64,000 nucleotides of DNA from an uncultured Lachnospiraceae bacterium (GTDB taxonomy: Bacteria > Bacillota > Clostridia > Lachnospirales > Lachnospiraceae). Below, one piece after another: positions 24,800-34,084 of this stretch (the first letter of the stretch is position 1; every line of letters begins with the position of its first letter). Where the stretch lies: positions 30,468 through 94,467 of the forward strand of contig CAJTLU010000014.1 of assembly GCA_910577175.1 (NCBI GenBank), written 5' to 3'. The position numbers were made by a program, and so were the translations under genes. Under the pieces are notes generated by a model. That model searched no databases. It was given only the letters and a program-made list of their open reading frames with translations, and had not been told where the DNA came from.

Positions 24800-27060
24800 C
24801 GGGCGGGCCGGTTCTCTTTGGCGTACGCCACCTGTCACCGGCGGCGGCATTCCAGCTCCGTCAGGCGTTAGATGCTGCCGCTCCCGCCCTGGTGCTTGTG
24901 GAAGGGCCCAGCGACTTAAATGACCAGATGAAGTGGCTCTGTCATCCGGAGACCCGGTTTCCGGCTGCGATTCTGGCCTACACCCAAACGCCGCCCGTCC
25001 GCACGATTCTTTATCCCTTTGCCGTGTACTCGCCTGAGATTCAGGCTATCCTATGGGCACATGAGCATGGCGTAGAATGTCGTTTTATGGATCTGCCCTC
25101 CGGTGTTTTTCTGGCTCTTGAAGCAAACGAGCCTGTTTCTGATGCACCGGAACAGGAAGAACAAACGGAACGCACAGAGAGCGTCTATCACCGTCTGGAA
25201 ACGCTTACCGGCGAGGAGCATGACACTTTCTGGGAACGAAACTTTGAACAGCTGGAGGAACAGTATCAGACTTCTGCCAACACCTTTGGGCGTATGCTGC
25301 GCGAATCGTCCTTAGACGATACCCGCCATACAGCCGAGACACTTGTACGGGAAGCCTATATGAAACGCGTTATCATTCAGGCAGTGGAATCCGGCATTCC
25401 GGCAGAAAAAATCTTTTGTGTCTGCGGAGCCTTTCATGTGGCAGGACTTGAGGAAAACCAGCCCATGACCGACGAGGAAGAAAAGGCCCTGCCACGGACA
25501 GACAGCACTGCCACTCTGATGCCGTACTCCTACTACCGCCTGTCCTCCCGCTCCGGCTACGGCGCCGGAAACAAGGCCCCTGCCTATTTTGAGCTTCTAT
25601 GGAAAGCCATGCACGGAGAAGGACTGCAGGAGACTCCTTATCTGTACCTTACCCGTCTGGCGGCCGCACACAGAAAGGCAGGAAATCTGGTCTCCTCCGC
25701 CGAGGTCATCGAGGCAGTACGTCTCGCTGACACGCTGGCTGCGCTGCGAGGCAGCCGGTATCCTACCCTGTCCGACCTTCGGGATGCCAGCGTCACCACA
25801 ATGGGACACGGAAATTTTTCCGAGCTTGCCCTGGCGGCGGCAGATACGGAGATTGGCAAAAAAATCGGCTTTCTCCCCGAGGGCGTAAGCCGTACTTCTG
25901 TACAGGAAGACTTCTACCGCCAGTTAAAGGAGCTGCGGCTGGAAAAATACCGCACCGCGGAGCTCCAGGAGCTGAACCTCGACCTGCGGGAAAAGCTGAA
26001 TGTAAAATCAGAACAGGCTGCTCTGGCAGATTTGCGCCGTTCTTTCTTTCTCCATCGTCTGAGGGTGCTGGGAATCCATTTTGCCGCCCCTCTGCCCTCC
26101 CGGCAGGAAAACGCCAACTGGGGGGAATACTGGGAGCTGCGCTGGACGCCGGAGGCCGAAATTGAGGTTGTGGAATCCTCCCTGTTAGGAGATACCATTG
26201 AGGGCGCCGCCGCTTACGCCCTTAAGGAGCGGGCAGAAAACAGTGCTACCATCGCACAAGCTGCCGCCATCTTTGAGGACGCCTTCCTGTGCGGGATGCC
26301 CGCCGCGGCTGTGCATGCCTTGACAATGCTCCAGGGGCTGTCAGTGGATGCCGCCGCCCTGACCGATGTAACAGAAACCGCCTGGCGCCTCTCCTTTGTC
26401 ATACGATATGGAGATTTGCGGCGGTTTGATACCGAACCGGTTATCCCGCTGTTAAAACAGCTTTATCTGCGTGCCTGCCTGACTCTGGAGGATTCCTGCG
26501 TCTGTGACGCCAAGGCAGCTCCTGATATAGCCCGTTCCATGGAACGTCTGAATGCCCTCCAGCTGGCACACGACTTCCTGGAAGAAGAACGTCTGCTTGC
26601 CCTGCTCCATACAATCTCCGACCGGGATGACCTGAATCCCAACTGCAGCGGTTTTGCCCTGGCAATCCTGCTGGAGCGCGGAACTGTAGGCGAGGAGCTG
26701 CTGGCACGGGAAGTCGCAAGACGGTTGTCTCCCGGCGTTCCTGCCGATTTGGGTGCCGGATGGTTTGAAGGACTTGCAGCCAAAAACCGCCGGGCTCTCA
26801 TCGTCCGGCTTTCCCTCTGGAGACGCTTAGACGACTACCTGAAAGAACTGGACGACATGGACTTCCGCCGGGCTCTGGTCTTTCTGCGCCGGGCCTTTGC
26901 CGATTTTTCTCCGGGAGAAAAAAATGATGTGGCGGAAAACCTGGGCGAAATCTGGGGTTGCAGCCAGGCCCAGGCAGCAGAACTCCTCATGGAAGAAACC
27001 ACTGCCAATGAGCAGGAGGTTTTGTCCGGTCTGAGCGACTTTGACTTTGACGATATATAG
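24796..27060 (+). CDS. DUF5682-like protein with TraB/TIKI/ChaN-like motifs (gene 4 of operon)
   Basis: 754 residues; the ATG at 24796 overlaps the stop of the MoxR gene. The N-terminal third holds GVRHLSPAAA, then LVLVEGPSDLND, and later VCGAFHVAGL. These three elements (GxxH, an acidic EGP stretch, GAxHxxGL) resemble the conserved elements of the TraB/TIKI/EreA-ChaN group of hydrolases, so a metal-dependent hydrolase or substrate-binding role is possible. The C-terminal half is mainly helical without motifs. The family name is from memory of the gene neighbourhood; the hydrolase idea is inference. Confidence 0.75.
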   Translation: MTGGPVLFGVRHLSPAAAFQLRQALDAAAPALVLVEGPSDLNDQMKWLCHPETRFPAAILAYTQTPPVRTILYPFAVYSPEIQAILWAHEHGVECRFMDLPSGVFLALEANEPVSDAPEQEEQTERTESVYHRLETLTGEEHDTFWERNFEQLEEQYQTSANTFGRMLRESSLDDTRHTAETLVREAYMKRVIIQAVESGIPAEKIFCVCGAFHVAGLEENQPMTDEEEKALPRTDSTATLMPYSYYRLSSRSGYGAGNKAPAYFELLWKAMHGEGLQETPYLYLTRLAAAHRKAGNLVSSAEVIEAVRLADTLAALRGSRYPTLSDLRDASVTTMGHGNFSELALAAADTEIGKKIGFLPEGVSRTSVQEDFYRQLKELRLEKYRTAELQELNLDLREKLNVKSEQAALADLRRSFFLHRLRVLGIHFAAPLPSRQENANWGEYWELRWTPEAEIEVVESSLLGDTIEGAAAYALKERAENSATIAQAAAIFEDAFLCGMPAAAVHALTMLQGLSVDAAALTDVTETAWRLSFVIRYGDLRRFDTEPVIPLLKQLYLRACLTLEDSCVCDAKAAPDIARSMERLNALQLAHDFLEEERLLALLHTISDRDDLNPNCSGFALAILLERGTVGEELLAREVARRLSPGVPADLGAGWFEGLAAKNRRALIVRLSLWRRLDDYLKELDDMDFRRALVFLRRAFADFSPGEKNDVAENLGEIWGCSQAQAAELLMEETTANEQEVLSGLSDFDFDDI

Positions 27061-27087
27061 AAGATATAGATAAAGAAAGGAGCCTGT

Positions 27088-28239
27088 ATGGAACAGAAAC
27101 AGCAGCTTGCACGCTGGCGATTAATTTTAGGCTCAGAAACGCAAAATTCTTTTGAACAAATGGGCGGTTCCTATCTCTCTCAGGAGGAGCTTTTAATGGA
27201 CAGCGCCCTTGCAGCCATCTACGGCGGTCCCGGAGAAAGCTTTTCTCAGGGTGGCAGCGGCAGCAAGGGCGGTCAGGGAGCCTCCTCGCCCCACATTTCC
27301 AAGTGGCTGGGAGACCTGCGTTCCCTCTTTGACCCGGAAATCGTAGCCGTAGTACAAAACGACGCGATTGAGCGTAAGGGACTCAAACAGCTGCTTCTGG
27401 AGCCGGAACTGCTGGAAACTCTGGAGCCGGACCTGAACCTGGCTTCTACTCTGCTTATGCTCAAGGACCAGATACCAAAAAAATCAAAAGAGTCCGCCCG
27501 GAATTTTATCCGGAAGATTGTGGAGGAACTCAATCATATGCTGGAGAGCGATCTGCGCCGTGCAGTTACCGCTGCCTTAAACCGCCGGGCCCATTCTCCT
27601 CTGCCTGCTGCCTCCGCGCTTGATTTTCCCTATACCATCCGGCGCAATCTGAAAAACTACAATCCTTCCCTTGGCACGATTATCCCCGAACGGGTCTGGT
27701 TTTTTGACCGCTCCAGCCGGGTAAACCGCTGGCATGTCATTCTGGATATTGACCAGAGCGGCTCTATGGGACAGTCCATTCTCTATTCCTCGATTATGTC
27801 CTGTGTGCTTGCCTCCATGTCCGCCGTGCGAACCAGCGTAGTCGCCTTTGACACGCAGATTATGGATTTGACGCCTCTGTGCGCTGACCCCGTGGATTTA
27901 CTCTTTGGTTTTCAGATGGGCGGCGGCACGGATATCGCTAAATCCATCGCCTACTGCCAGGGACTGATTGAATCTCCTGCTAAAACCTTGTTCTTCCTGA
28001 TTTCCGATTTGGAAGAGGGCGGGAACCGTGCGGCACTGCTCCGGCGTATAGAAGAACTGAAGGCCTCCGGGGTGACTGTTATCGTCCTGCTTGCCATTGC
28101 TGACGGCGGTAAGCCTTTCTATGACGCACAGACTGCGCAGCGTATCGCCGACATGGATATTCCATGCTTTGCCTGCGCACCGGAACGTCTTCCTGAACTG
28201 TTGGAACGTGCGCTGACAGGACAGCTGAAAGGATTTTGA
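27088..28239 (+). CDS. VWA-domain protein with MIDAS motif (gene 5 of operon)
   Basis: 383 residues. An N-terminal region of about 200 residues with a Gly/Ser-rich linker (SFSQGGSGSKGGQG) precedes a von Willebrand A domain with metal-ion site D-Q-S-G-S-M (LDIDQSGSMGQS), a later conserved Thr (GGGTDIAKS) and Asp (FLISDLEEGG). VWA proteins bind partner proteins through the metal ion and here should work with the MoxR ATPase. AAAGGAG precedes the ATG; the intergenic gap of 27 bases is the longest after gene 2-3. No membrane anchor, so cytoplasmic. Confidence 0.88.
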   Translation: MEQKQQLARWRLILGSETQNSFEQMGGSYLSQEELLMDSALAAIYGGPGESFSQGGSGSKGGQGASSPHISKWLGDLRSLFDPEIVAVVQNDAIERKGLKQLLLEPELLETLEPDLNLASTLLMLKDQIPKKSKESARNFIRKIVEELNHMLESDLRRAVTAALNRRAHSPLPAASALDFPYTIRRNLKNYNPSLGTIIPERVWFFDRSSRVNRWHVILDIDQSGSMGQSILYSSIMSCVLASMSAVRTSVVAFDTQIMDLTPLCADPVDLLFGFQMGGGTDIAKSIAYCQGLIESPAKTLFFLISDLEEGGNRAALLRRIEELKASGVTVIVLLAIADGGKPFYDAQTAQRIADMDIPCFACAPERLPELLERALTGQLKGF

Positions 28240-28306
28240 GTCCCTGCAAAGCACTTTTTGCTGCATCAGGAATACCTTCCGTTGACAAGCGTATATAAGG
28301 TAGTTC

Positions 28307-28341
28307 CGAAAAAGGGCCGCGCCTCGTGCGCAGCCCTTTCT
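28307..28341. terminator. Bidirectional terminator between the VWA operon and an XRE gene
   Basis: AAAGGGC (28311-28317) pairs with GCCCTTT (28333-28339), with a further CGCGC/GTGCG inner stem. The T run is strongest on the minus strand (TTTTT), serving the XRE gene at 28387; on the plus strand TTTCT follows. Confidence 0.75.
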
Positions 28342-28386
28342 ATCTGTCTTCTTTATTATTTCATTTCCATGATTTCTTTTCCGTTC

Positions 28387-28764
28387 TCAATACTCCTTGC
28401 CGTCCTTTTTCCGGCGCTCCACACCATCCTTTTGTGCATCCAGTACAATATCGTTGACTGCTTTTAACACCTGCGCATACTGCAATGCATAATCGCCGGG
28501 CATTTCATTTAGCACATAATCAAGCGGACTCTTTAAGCCCTGCTTATCTAACTTTCCTAATACCAGATAGTCTGCTGACATCTCGCAGTTCGTACATATT
28601 TTGTAAATACTCTCTGCAGAAAGTCCCTTCTTTCCATTCTCCGCTTCTGCCAGAAACTGTGGAGACAGCCCTATCATTTCAGAAAACGCTTCTCTGTTTT
28701 TTCCAAGACTCTCCCGATACGCACGGATTCTTCCGCCAATTGCTATATTCAATTCCTTCGACAT
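28387..28764 (-). CDS. XRE-family transcriptional regulator
   Basis: 125 residues. N-terminal helix-turn-helix (GGRIRAYRESLGKNREAFSEMIGLSPQFLAEAENGKKGLSAESIYKIC) of the Cro/C1 type, followed by SADYLVLGK, which is common in Clostridial one-component regulators, and a charged C terminus with no ligand domain. Start ATG 28764 with AAAGGGGCGG upstream. It stands alone, divergent from aroC; targets unknown. The 285 bases between it and aroC hold no gene, only a GC-rich inverted stretch (about 28930-28975) and the aroC promoter. Confidence 0.88.
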   Translation of the reverse strand: MSKELNIAIGGRIRAYRESLGKNREAFSEMIGLSPQFLAEAENGKKGLSAESIYKICTNCEMSADYLVLGKLDKQGLKSPLDYVLNEMPGDYALQYAQVLKAVNDIVLDAQKDGVERRKKDGKEY

Positions 28765-28991
28765 CCGTCCGCCCCTTTCCGTGGTAAATCTTTCCCTTTT
28801 TTATTATATCCATTTCCGGTTTATTCTACATAGTCTATTGATGAAATTCTACGCGATAGTATTAAATACAAGAGAATTTTTTAGAAAAACAAAGAAGAAT
28901 TTCCCACATTTTGTATGTCCCTTTATGTCCCGCAAGCCCGCGGACCTTGAAAGGTGCTTCAAAAATGCGGGAACCCGGATACGTTCCTCTC

Positions 28992-29020
28992 TTGCAATTT
29001 TTCCCCGATTACGCTACAAT
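28992..29020 (+). promoter_or_regulatory. Promoter of aroC
   Basis: TTGCAA (28992-28997), 17 bases, TACAAT (29015-29020), 30 bases before the ATG at 29050 with GGAGG. Confidence 0.75.
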
Positions 29021-29049
29021 GACAATACTACTTACTTTGGAGGCAGGCT

Positions 29050-30180
29050 ATGAACGGTTCTTCTTTCGGGAATTATTTTAGAATAACGACATTCGGAGAG
29101 TCCCACGGTGCGGCACTCGGCGTCATTATCGACGGCTGTCCCGCAGGACTTCCCCTTTCATCAGATACTATCCAGACTTATCTGGACAGACGGCGCCCGG
29201 GGCAGAATATCTACTCCACCCCGCGTAAAGAAAATGACCTTGTAGAGCTTCTTTCCGGCACCTTTGAGGGCAGGACTACCGGCACGCCGGTTGCCCTTCT
29301 CATCCGGAACGAATCCCAGCGCTCCGCAGACTATTCGGAAATCGCCTCTTATTACCGTCCGGGACATGCAGACTTTACCTTTGACGCAAAGTACGGATTC
29401 AGGGACTACCGGGGAGGCGGACGCTCTTCGGGCAGAGAAACTGCCGCAAGGGTCGCTGCAGGTGCGGTTGCCTGCGCCCTGTTAGGCGAGCTTGGCATTA
29501 CGGTCTGTGCTTACACAAAGTCCATCTCCGATACCGTCTGCTTCGGAACAGACGATTACCTTTCCGGGCGCTTTTCCTTGGAAGAGCTCATCTCCATGCG
29601 GGATAAAAGCCCGCTCAATATGCCGGATGCCGATGCCTCGGCCCTGGCGGAGCGCTTTCTGGATGAACTGCGCGGACAGCACAATTCCGCCGGCGGTACG
29701 ATTGAGTGCGTCCTCCGCGGACTCCCGGCGGGTCTTGGCGATACTGTATTTGAAAAGTTCGATGCCAGACTCGCACATGCTATGCTCTCCATCGGCGCCG
29801 TAAAGGGCTTTGAAATCGGCTCCGGCTTTGGCGCTGCGCTCCTTACCGGTACAGAGCAAAACGATGCTTTTTATACGGACGAAACCGGTGCCGTAAAAAA
29901 GCGGACCAACCACGCCGGAGGGGTATTAGGCGGCATGACCGACGGCTCTGACGTTCTGTTCCGCGTTGCCGTAAAGCCGACCCCGTCTGTCGCTGCGCCG
30001 CAGGAGACCGTGAAAAAGGACGGCACCCCTTATACCGCAAGCATAACCGGACGCCATGACCCGGTTATCGTCCCGCGGGCGGTTGTCGTCGTAGAATGTA
30101 TGGCGGCACTGACGGCAACCGACGCGCTTCTCGGAAATCTGGGAAGCCGGCTGGAGCATCTGAAAAAGCTCTACTCCTGA
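29050..30180 (+). CDS. aroC: Chorismate synthase
   Basis: 376 residues. Family motifs include GESHGAALGVIIDG near the N terminus, RPGHADFTFDAKYG with DYRGGGRSSGRETAARVAAGAVA, and HAGGVLGGMTDGSD. It converts EPSP to chorismate, the branch point to aromatic amino acids and folate, needing reduced FMN. The other shikimate genes are not nearby, so this copy is monocistronic. A hairpin follows at 30211. Confidence 0.96.
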   Translation: MNGSSFGNYFRITTFGESHGAALGVIIDGCPAGLPLSSDTIQTYLDRRRPGQNIYSTPRKENDLVELLSGTFEGRTTGTPVALLIRNESQRSADYSEIASYYRPGHADFTFDAKYGFRDYRGGGRSSGRETAARVAAGAVACALLGELGITVCAYTKSISDTVCFGTDDYLSGRFSLEELISMRDKSPLNMPDADASALAERFLDELRGQHNSAGGTIECVLRGLPAGLGDTVFEKFDARLAHAMLSIGAVKGFEIGSGFGAALLTGTEQNDAFYTDETGAVKKRTNHAGGVLGGMTDGSDVLFRVAVKPTPSVAAPQETVKKDGTPYTASITGRHDPVIVPRAVVVVECMAALTATDALLGNLGSRLEHLKKLYS

Positions 30181-30210
30181 CCTCCCCGCGGATGACAGGA
30201 ACGCACACAT

Positions 30211-30246
30211 AAAAAGGGGCTGCGCTTCGTGCGACAGCCCCTCGTT
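30211..30246. terminator. Terminator-like hairpin after aroC
   Basis: GGGGCTG (30216-30222) pairs with CAGCCCC (30235-30241) around a TTCG-containing inner stem. The plus strand has only TCGTTT after it; the minus strand has TTTTT. Confidence 0.6.
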
Positions 30247-30350
30247 TCCATTATCTCTCATCTTAATGTAGAACAACTTTACAATCCTTCGTTTTTCCTT
30301 GCAAATATGCCAATAACCTGCCACGGCTGTAACTCCGGAATGTTAACATG

Positions 30351-30385
30351 CGTTGCTTGCAGCAACGGGCAGTTCCTTATACAAT
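30351..30385 (+). promoter_or_regulatory. Promoter and possible operator of the XRE-membrane gene
   Basis: TTGCAG (30357-30362), 17 bases, TACAAT (30380-30385). A perfect palindrome CGTTGC-TTGCA-GCAACG (30351-30367) covers the -35, a likely site for autoregulation. Confidence 0.65.
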
Positions 30386-30419
30386 AGCGGTAACGACTGA
30401 AAGAAAGGAGGTTATCCCT

Positions 30420-30929
30420 ATGTTAAACGAAAACATGAAAACAATCCGAAAATCAAAAGGACTTACGCAAGAAGAACTTGCTATCAAGCTGAATGTGGTA
30501 CGGCAAACCATCTCGAAATGGGAGCAAGGATTGTCCGTTCCTGATTCCGATATGTTAATCTCCATATCAAAAGTGCTGGAAACGCCTGTAAGCACTTTGC
30601 TCGGGGAAACTATTACCATGCCGGAAGCTGATGACTTAAAAGCAATTTCCGAAAAACTGGAAATTATAAACCAGCAGCTTGCCCAAAGGAAAACCGCAAG
30701 AAGAAAACTGCTTCATTGGCTTTTGATCTCATTGTGTACGGTCATAGTAACAATTTCTGCGGTCTTAATCGCATTCAATAGTCCTTACTCCGGCTGGGAT
30801 TATAATGACCCTGAAACCGCCGTTGCCGGAGCCGCTTTTCACGTATTTGAATGGCTATTTGTCAGATTAGCACCAATAATCCTGATAGGAGCAATCGTTG
30901 GAATCTTCCTGACACGGAAGAAGGTATAA
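30420..30929 (+). CDS. XRE-family regulator with C-terminal membrane helices
   Basis: 169 residues from ATG 30420 (AAAGGAGG upstream). N-terminal helix-turn-helix with KSKGLTQEELAIKLNVVRQTISKWEQGLSVPD, a short coiled linker (KAISEKLEIINQQLAQRK), then two membrane helices (about 103-122 and 142-164). DNA-binding proteins of this type with membrane tails are common in Firmicutes and usually control small envelope or transport genes. Its neighbours give no target; the palindrome in its own promoter suggests autoregulation. Confidence 0.88.
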   Translation: MLNENMKTIRKSKGLTQEELAIKLNVVRQTISKWEQGLSVPDSDMLISISKVLETPVSTLLGETITMPEADDLKAISEKLEIINQQLAQRKTARRKLLHWLLISLCTVIVTISAVLIAFNSPYSGWDYNDPETAVAGAAFHVFEWLFVRLAPIILIGAIVGIFLTRKKV

Positions 30930-30949
30930 AACTGCCTCTTTACGGCAGG

Positions 30950-30988
30950 AACGCGAGCCTCCGCTTGTAAGAAGGGGCTCGCGTTTTC
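30950..30988. terminator. Bidirectional terminator between XRE gene and leuD
   Basis: AACGCGAGCC (30950-30959) pairs with GGCTCGCGTT (30976-30985), followed by TTTTCTT on the plus strand; it lies directly at the converging end of leuD. Confidence 0.8.
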
Positions 30989-31477
30989 TTATCCCTTTGT
31001 ATTGATGTAATTCATCAGACCCTCGGCAGCAATAATCTTCTGCATGAACGGCGGAAATGCCTGCCCCTGATACGTCTTCCCGGACGTCACATCGGTAATT
31101 ACGCCGGAATCAAAATCAATCTCCACGGTATCTCCTGCCTGGATTTCCTTTGCCGCCTGCGGACATTCGATAATCGGAAGCCCGATGTTGATGGCATTGC
31201 GGTAAAAAATGCGCGCAAACGTCTCTGCAATCACACAGCTTACACCGGCTACCTTAATGGCAATCGGCGCATGTTCCCTTGAAGAGCCGCAGCCGAAGTT
31301 CTTATTCGCCACCATGATATCGCCGCTCTTTACCTTAGTCACAAAGTCCTTGTCAATATCCTCCATGCAGTGCTTTGCCAGTTCCTTCGGGTCGGAGCTG
31401 TTTAAATATCTTGCCGGGATGATGACATCGGTATCTACATTATCGCCATACTTGTGTACTGTTCCATTCGCCTTCAT
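30989..31477 (-). CDS. leuD: 3-isopropylmalate dehydratase small subunit
   Basis: 162 residues from ATG 31477 (GGAGG eight bases upstream); an ATG five codons earlier is part of the ribosome site itself. HKYGDNVDTDVIIPARYL and GCGSSREHAPIAIK are the swivel-domain motifs of the small subunit. With LeuC it isomerises 2-isopropylmalate to 3-isopropylmalate in leucine synthesis. Last gene of leuB-leuC-leuD. The short length is that of the archaeal/Clostridial type. Confidence 0.95.
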   Translation of the reverse strand: MKANGTVHKYGDNVDTDVIIPARYLNSSDPKELAKHCMEDIDKDFVTKVKSGDIMVANKNFGCGSSREHAPIAIKVAGVSCVIAETFARIFYRNAINIGLPIIECPQAAKEIQAGDTVEIDFDSGVITDVTSGKTYQGQAFPPFMQKIIAAEGLMNYINTKG

Positions 31478-31498
31478 CTTATTTTCCTCCATTTCTTC

Positions 31499-32764
31499 TT
31501 ACAGACCAAGGTCAGCCGGCTCTGCAATCCTTCCGAGCACTGCGCTTGCCGCTGCCACCGCCGGGCTTGCAAGATACACCTCGGACTCTACATGCCCCAT
31601 GCGCCCTACAAAGTTACGGTTTGTCGTCGATACTGCCCTCTCTCCGGCAGCCAGAATCCCCATATGTCCGCCAAGGCACGGTCCGCAGGTCGGCGTGCTG
31701 ACTACGGCGCCTGCCATAACAAAGGTCTGAAGCAGTCCCTCCTCGATTGCCTGTAAGTAAATGCTCTGGGTCGCCGGGAAAACGATACAACGCATTCCCG
31801 GAGCCACATGACGCCCCTTTAAGACCTCCGCTGCCGCACGCAGGTCGGAAATACGTCCGTTTGTACAGGAGCCGATGACTACCTGGTCAATCCTTACCTC
31901 CCCGGACTCCTTTACGGTCTTTGTATTCTCCGGCAGGTGCGGGAACGCAACCGTAGGCTCCAGCTTATCTAACTCGATGACATAGGTCTCGTCATACTCT
32001 GCATCCGCGTCTGCTTCATAAACCTTGTACGGCTTTGCGGAATGCTCCTTCATATACGCTTCGGTCAGCTCATCCACCGGAAAAATACCGTTCTTTGCGC
32101 CTGCCTCGATTGCCATGTTCGCAATCGTAAAACGGTCGTCCATCGTAAGATGCTGTATGCCATCGCCCGTAAACTCCATCGACTTATACAATGCACCGTC
32201 CACGCCGATTTTCCCGATGATATGAAGAATAACGTCCTTGCCGCTCACCCATTTCTTCGGCTTTCCCTGCAGCACGAACCGGATTGCAGACGGAACCTTA
32301 AACCAAGCCTTCCCGGTAATCATCCCGGCGCCCATATCCGTACTGCCGACACCGGTGGAAAATGCGCCTAATGCGCCGTAGGTACAGGTATGGGAATCTG
32401 CGCCGATGCAGGTCTCCCCCGCCACAATCAGTCCCTTTTCTGGAAGCAGCGCGTGCTCGATTCCCATCTCGCCCACCTCGAAATAGTTCGTAATGTCATG
32501 CTGTTTTGCAAACTCCCTGACACACTTGCAATGCTCCGCGGACTTGATGTCCTTATTCGGCGTAAAATGATCCGGTACAAGCGCAATCTTATCCTTATCA
32601 AATACGGTCTTTTTATTTAAGCGCTCCACCTCGTGAATCGCTACCGGGCCCGTAATATCATTGGCAAGCACCAGGTCAAGGTCTGCCTCGATTAACTGCC
32701 CTGCGGTCACACTCTCCAGCCCCGCATGTGCCGCCAGAATTTTCTGTGTCATTGTCATTCCCAT
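31499..32764 (-). CDS. leuC: 3-isopropylmalate dehydratase large subunit
   Basis: 421 residues, aconitase-like. The three cluster cysteines are seen in VIGSCTNGR and TPTCGPCLGGHMG, with GADSHTCTYGALGAFSTGVGSTD as substrate/cluster region. GGAGG lies eight bases before ATG 32764. It binds the 4Fe-4S cluster that activates isopropylmalate. Between leuB (15 bases upstream) and leuD. Confidence 0.96.
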   Translation of the reverse strand: MGMTMTQKILAAHAGLESVTAGQLIEADLDLVLANDITGPVAIHEVERLNKKTVFDKDKIALVPDHFTPNKDIKSAEHCKCVREFAKQHDITNYFEVGEMGIEHALLPEKGLIVAGETCIGADSHTCTYGALGAFSTGVGSTDMGAGMITGKAWFKVPSAIRFVLQGKPKKWVSGKDVILHIIGKIGVDGALYKSMEFTGDGIQHLTMDDRFTIANMAIEAGAKNGIFPVDELTEAYMKEHSAKPYKVYEADADAEYDETYVIELDKLEPTVAFPHLPENTKTVKESGEVRIDQVVIGSCTNGRISDLRAAAEVLKGRHVAPGMRCIVFPATQSIYLQAIEEGLLQTFVMAGAVVSTPTCGPCLGGHMGILAAGERAVSTTNRNFVGRMGHVESEVYLASPAVAAASAVLGRIAEPADLGL

Positions 32765-32779
32765 CGTAATTTCCTCCTT

Positions 32780-33865
32780 TTATGCCAGACGCTCTACAAT
32801 CAAATCGCCCATTTCCTTCGTGCCGACGAGCTTTAAACCCTCGGACATAATGTCGCCGGTACGGTATCCTTCATTTAATACGGTATGAATTGCCGCCTCT
32901 ATCGCATCCGCTTCCTTATCCAGGTCAAAGGAATAGCGTAACATCATTGCTGCGGAAAGAATCGTGGCAATCGGATTTGCCTTGTTCTGTCCCGCAATAT
33001 CCGGCGCCGAACCATGGCTCGGCTCATAAAGTCCAAGCTTTCCTTCGCCGAGGCTCGCGGAAGACAACATCCCGATGGAGCCGGTCACCATACTTGCCTC
33101 ATCAGAAAGAATATCGCCGAACATATTCTCCGTCAAAATCACGTCAAACTGCTTCGGGTCACGGACTAACTGCATCGCACAGTTATCTACCAGCATATCG
33201 GAAAGCTCCACGTCCGGATAGTCTGCTGCGGTCTCCTTGACCACCGCACGCCACAGGCGGGAGGAATCCAGCACATTTGCCTTATCTACGCTGCACACCT
33301 TCTTATTGCGCTTTCTGGCGATTTCAAAGCCCCATTTTGCAATACGGCGGATTTCATTTTCGTCATATACGAGCGTATCCGTCGCCCTGCGCACTCCGTT
33401 CACAGTTTCCGTATGACGCTCGCCGAAATACAGACCGCCGGTCAGCTCGCGCATTACCACAAAATCAAACCCTCCCTCGGTAATGTCCGGACGCAGCGGA
33501 CAGGCTGCCGCCAGCTGCGGGAACAAAACAGCCGGACGGATATTAGCAAACAGGCCAAGCCCCTTGCGGATTGCCAGAAGCCCCGCCTCCGGACGGAGGT
33601 TCGGCGGCAGCTTATACCACGGAGAGGTATTCGTATCCCCGCCTACCGCGCCGAGCAGCACCGCATCGCTCTTCTTACAGGTTTCCAACGCCTCCTCGGT
33701 CAGCGGAACCCCGGTTGCATCAATCGAAGCTCCTCCCATCAGAACCTCCGTATAGGAAAACCTGTGTCCGTATTTCTTTCCTACTGCCTCCAGCACCTTC
33801 CTTGCCTCTGCTACGATTTCCGGTCCGATACCGTCTCCCGGAATTACTGCTATCCTATAATCCAT
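32780..33865 (-). CDS. leuB: 3-isopropylmalate dehydrogenase
   Basis: 361 residues. IAVIPGDGIGPEI at the N terminus, substrate Arg motifs (RPEAGLLAIRKGLGLFANIRP) and NAD motif YEPSHGSAPDIAGQNKANPIATILSAAMMLR. It oxidises and decarboxylates 3-isopropylmalate. First gene of leuBCD; leuA is not in the window. The 274 bases upstream carry no T-box motif; the divergent LysR gene at 34140 is the likely regulator. Confidence 0.96.
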   Translation of the reverse strand: MDYRIAVIPGDGIGPEIVAEARKVLEAVGKKYGHRFSYTEVLMGGASIDATGVPLTEEALETCKKSDAVLLGAVGGDTNTSPWYKLPPNLRPEAGLLAIRKGLGLFANIRPAVLFPQLAAACPLRPDITEGGFDFVVMRELTGGLYFGERHTETVNGVRRATDTLVYDENEIRRIAKWGFEIARKRNKKVCSVDKANVLDSSRLWRAVVKETAADYPDVELSDMLVDNCAMQLVRDPKQFDVILTENMFGDILSDEASMVTGSIGMLSSASLGEGKLGLYEPSHGSAPDIAGQNKANPIATILSAAMMLRYSFDLDKEADAIEAAIHTVLNEGYRTGDIMSEGLKLVGTKEMGDLIVERLA

Positions 33866-34055
33866 AGTTATAGCTCTCCTTTCCTTTTCTGAACTTTTTC
33901 TCCATTGCTGTCTCCATTGCCAGCAGCATACTCTACTTGTTCAAGTGCACATTCCGCAAGCGTTTTGCTTCACAAAAGGGCCTTACTTTAGTGCGCCGAC
34001 GCAGTAAAATATTTCCTATTGAAGCAAAAAATCTTCTGCTTTTTTCATTTTTCCC

Positions 34056-34084
34056 TTGTATTATAACACAGTCCTTGCTATAAT
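34056..34084 (+). promoter_or_regulatory. Promoter of the LysR gene
   Basis: TTGTAT (34056-34061), 17 bases, TATAAT (34079-34084). The rest of 33866-34139 is AT-rich regulatory DNA between divergent leuB and lysR and holds no gene I can support. Confidence 0.65.

Noticed and set aside
33855..33929. Small frame on the minus strand overlapping the leuB start, beginning M-L-L-A, as a leucine leader peptide
   Set aside because: Only two adjacent Leu codons, a weak ribosome site and no terminator/antiterminator structure next to it.
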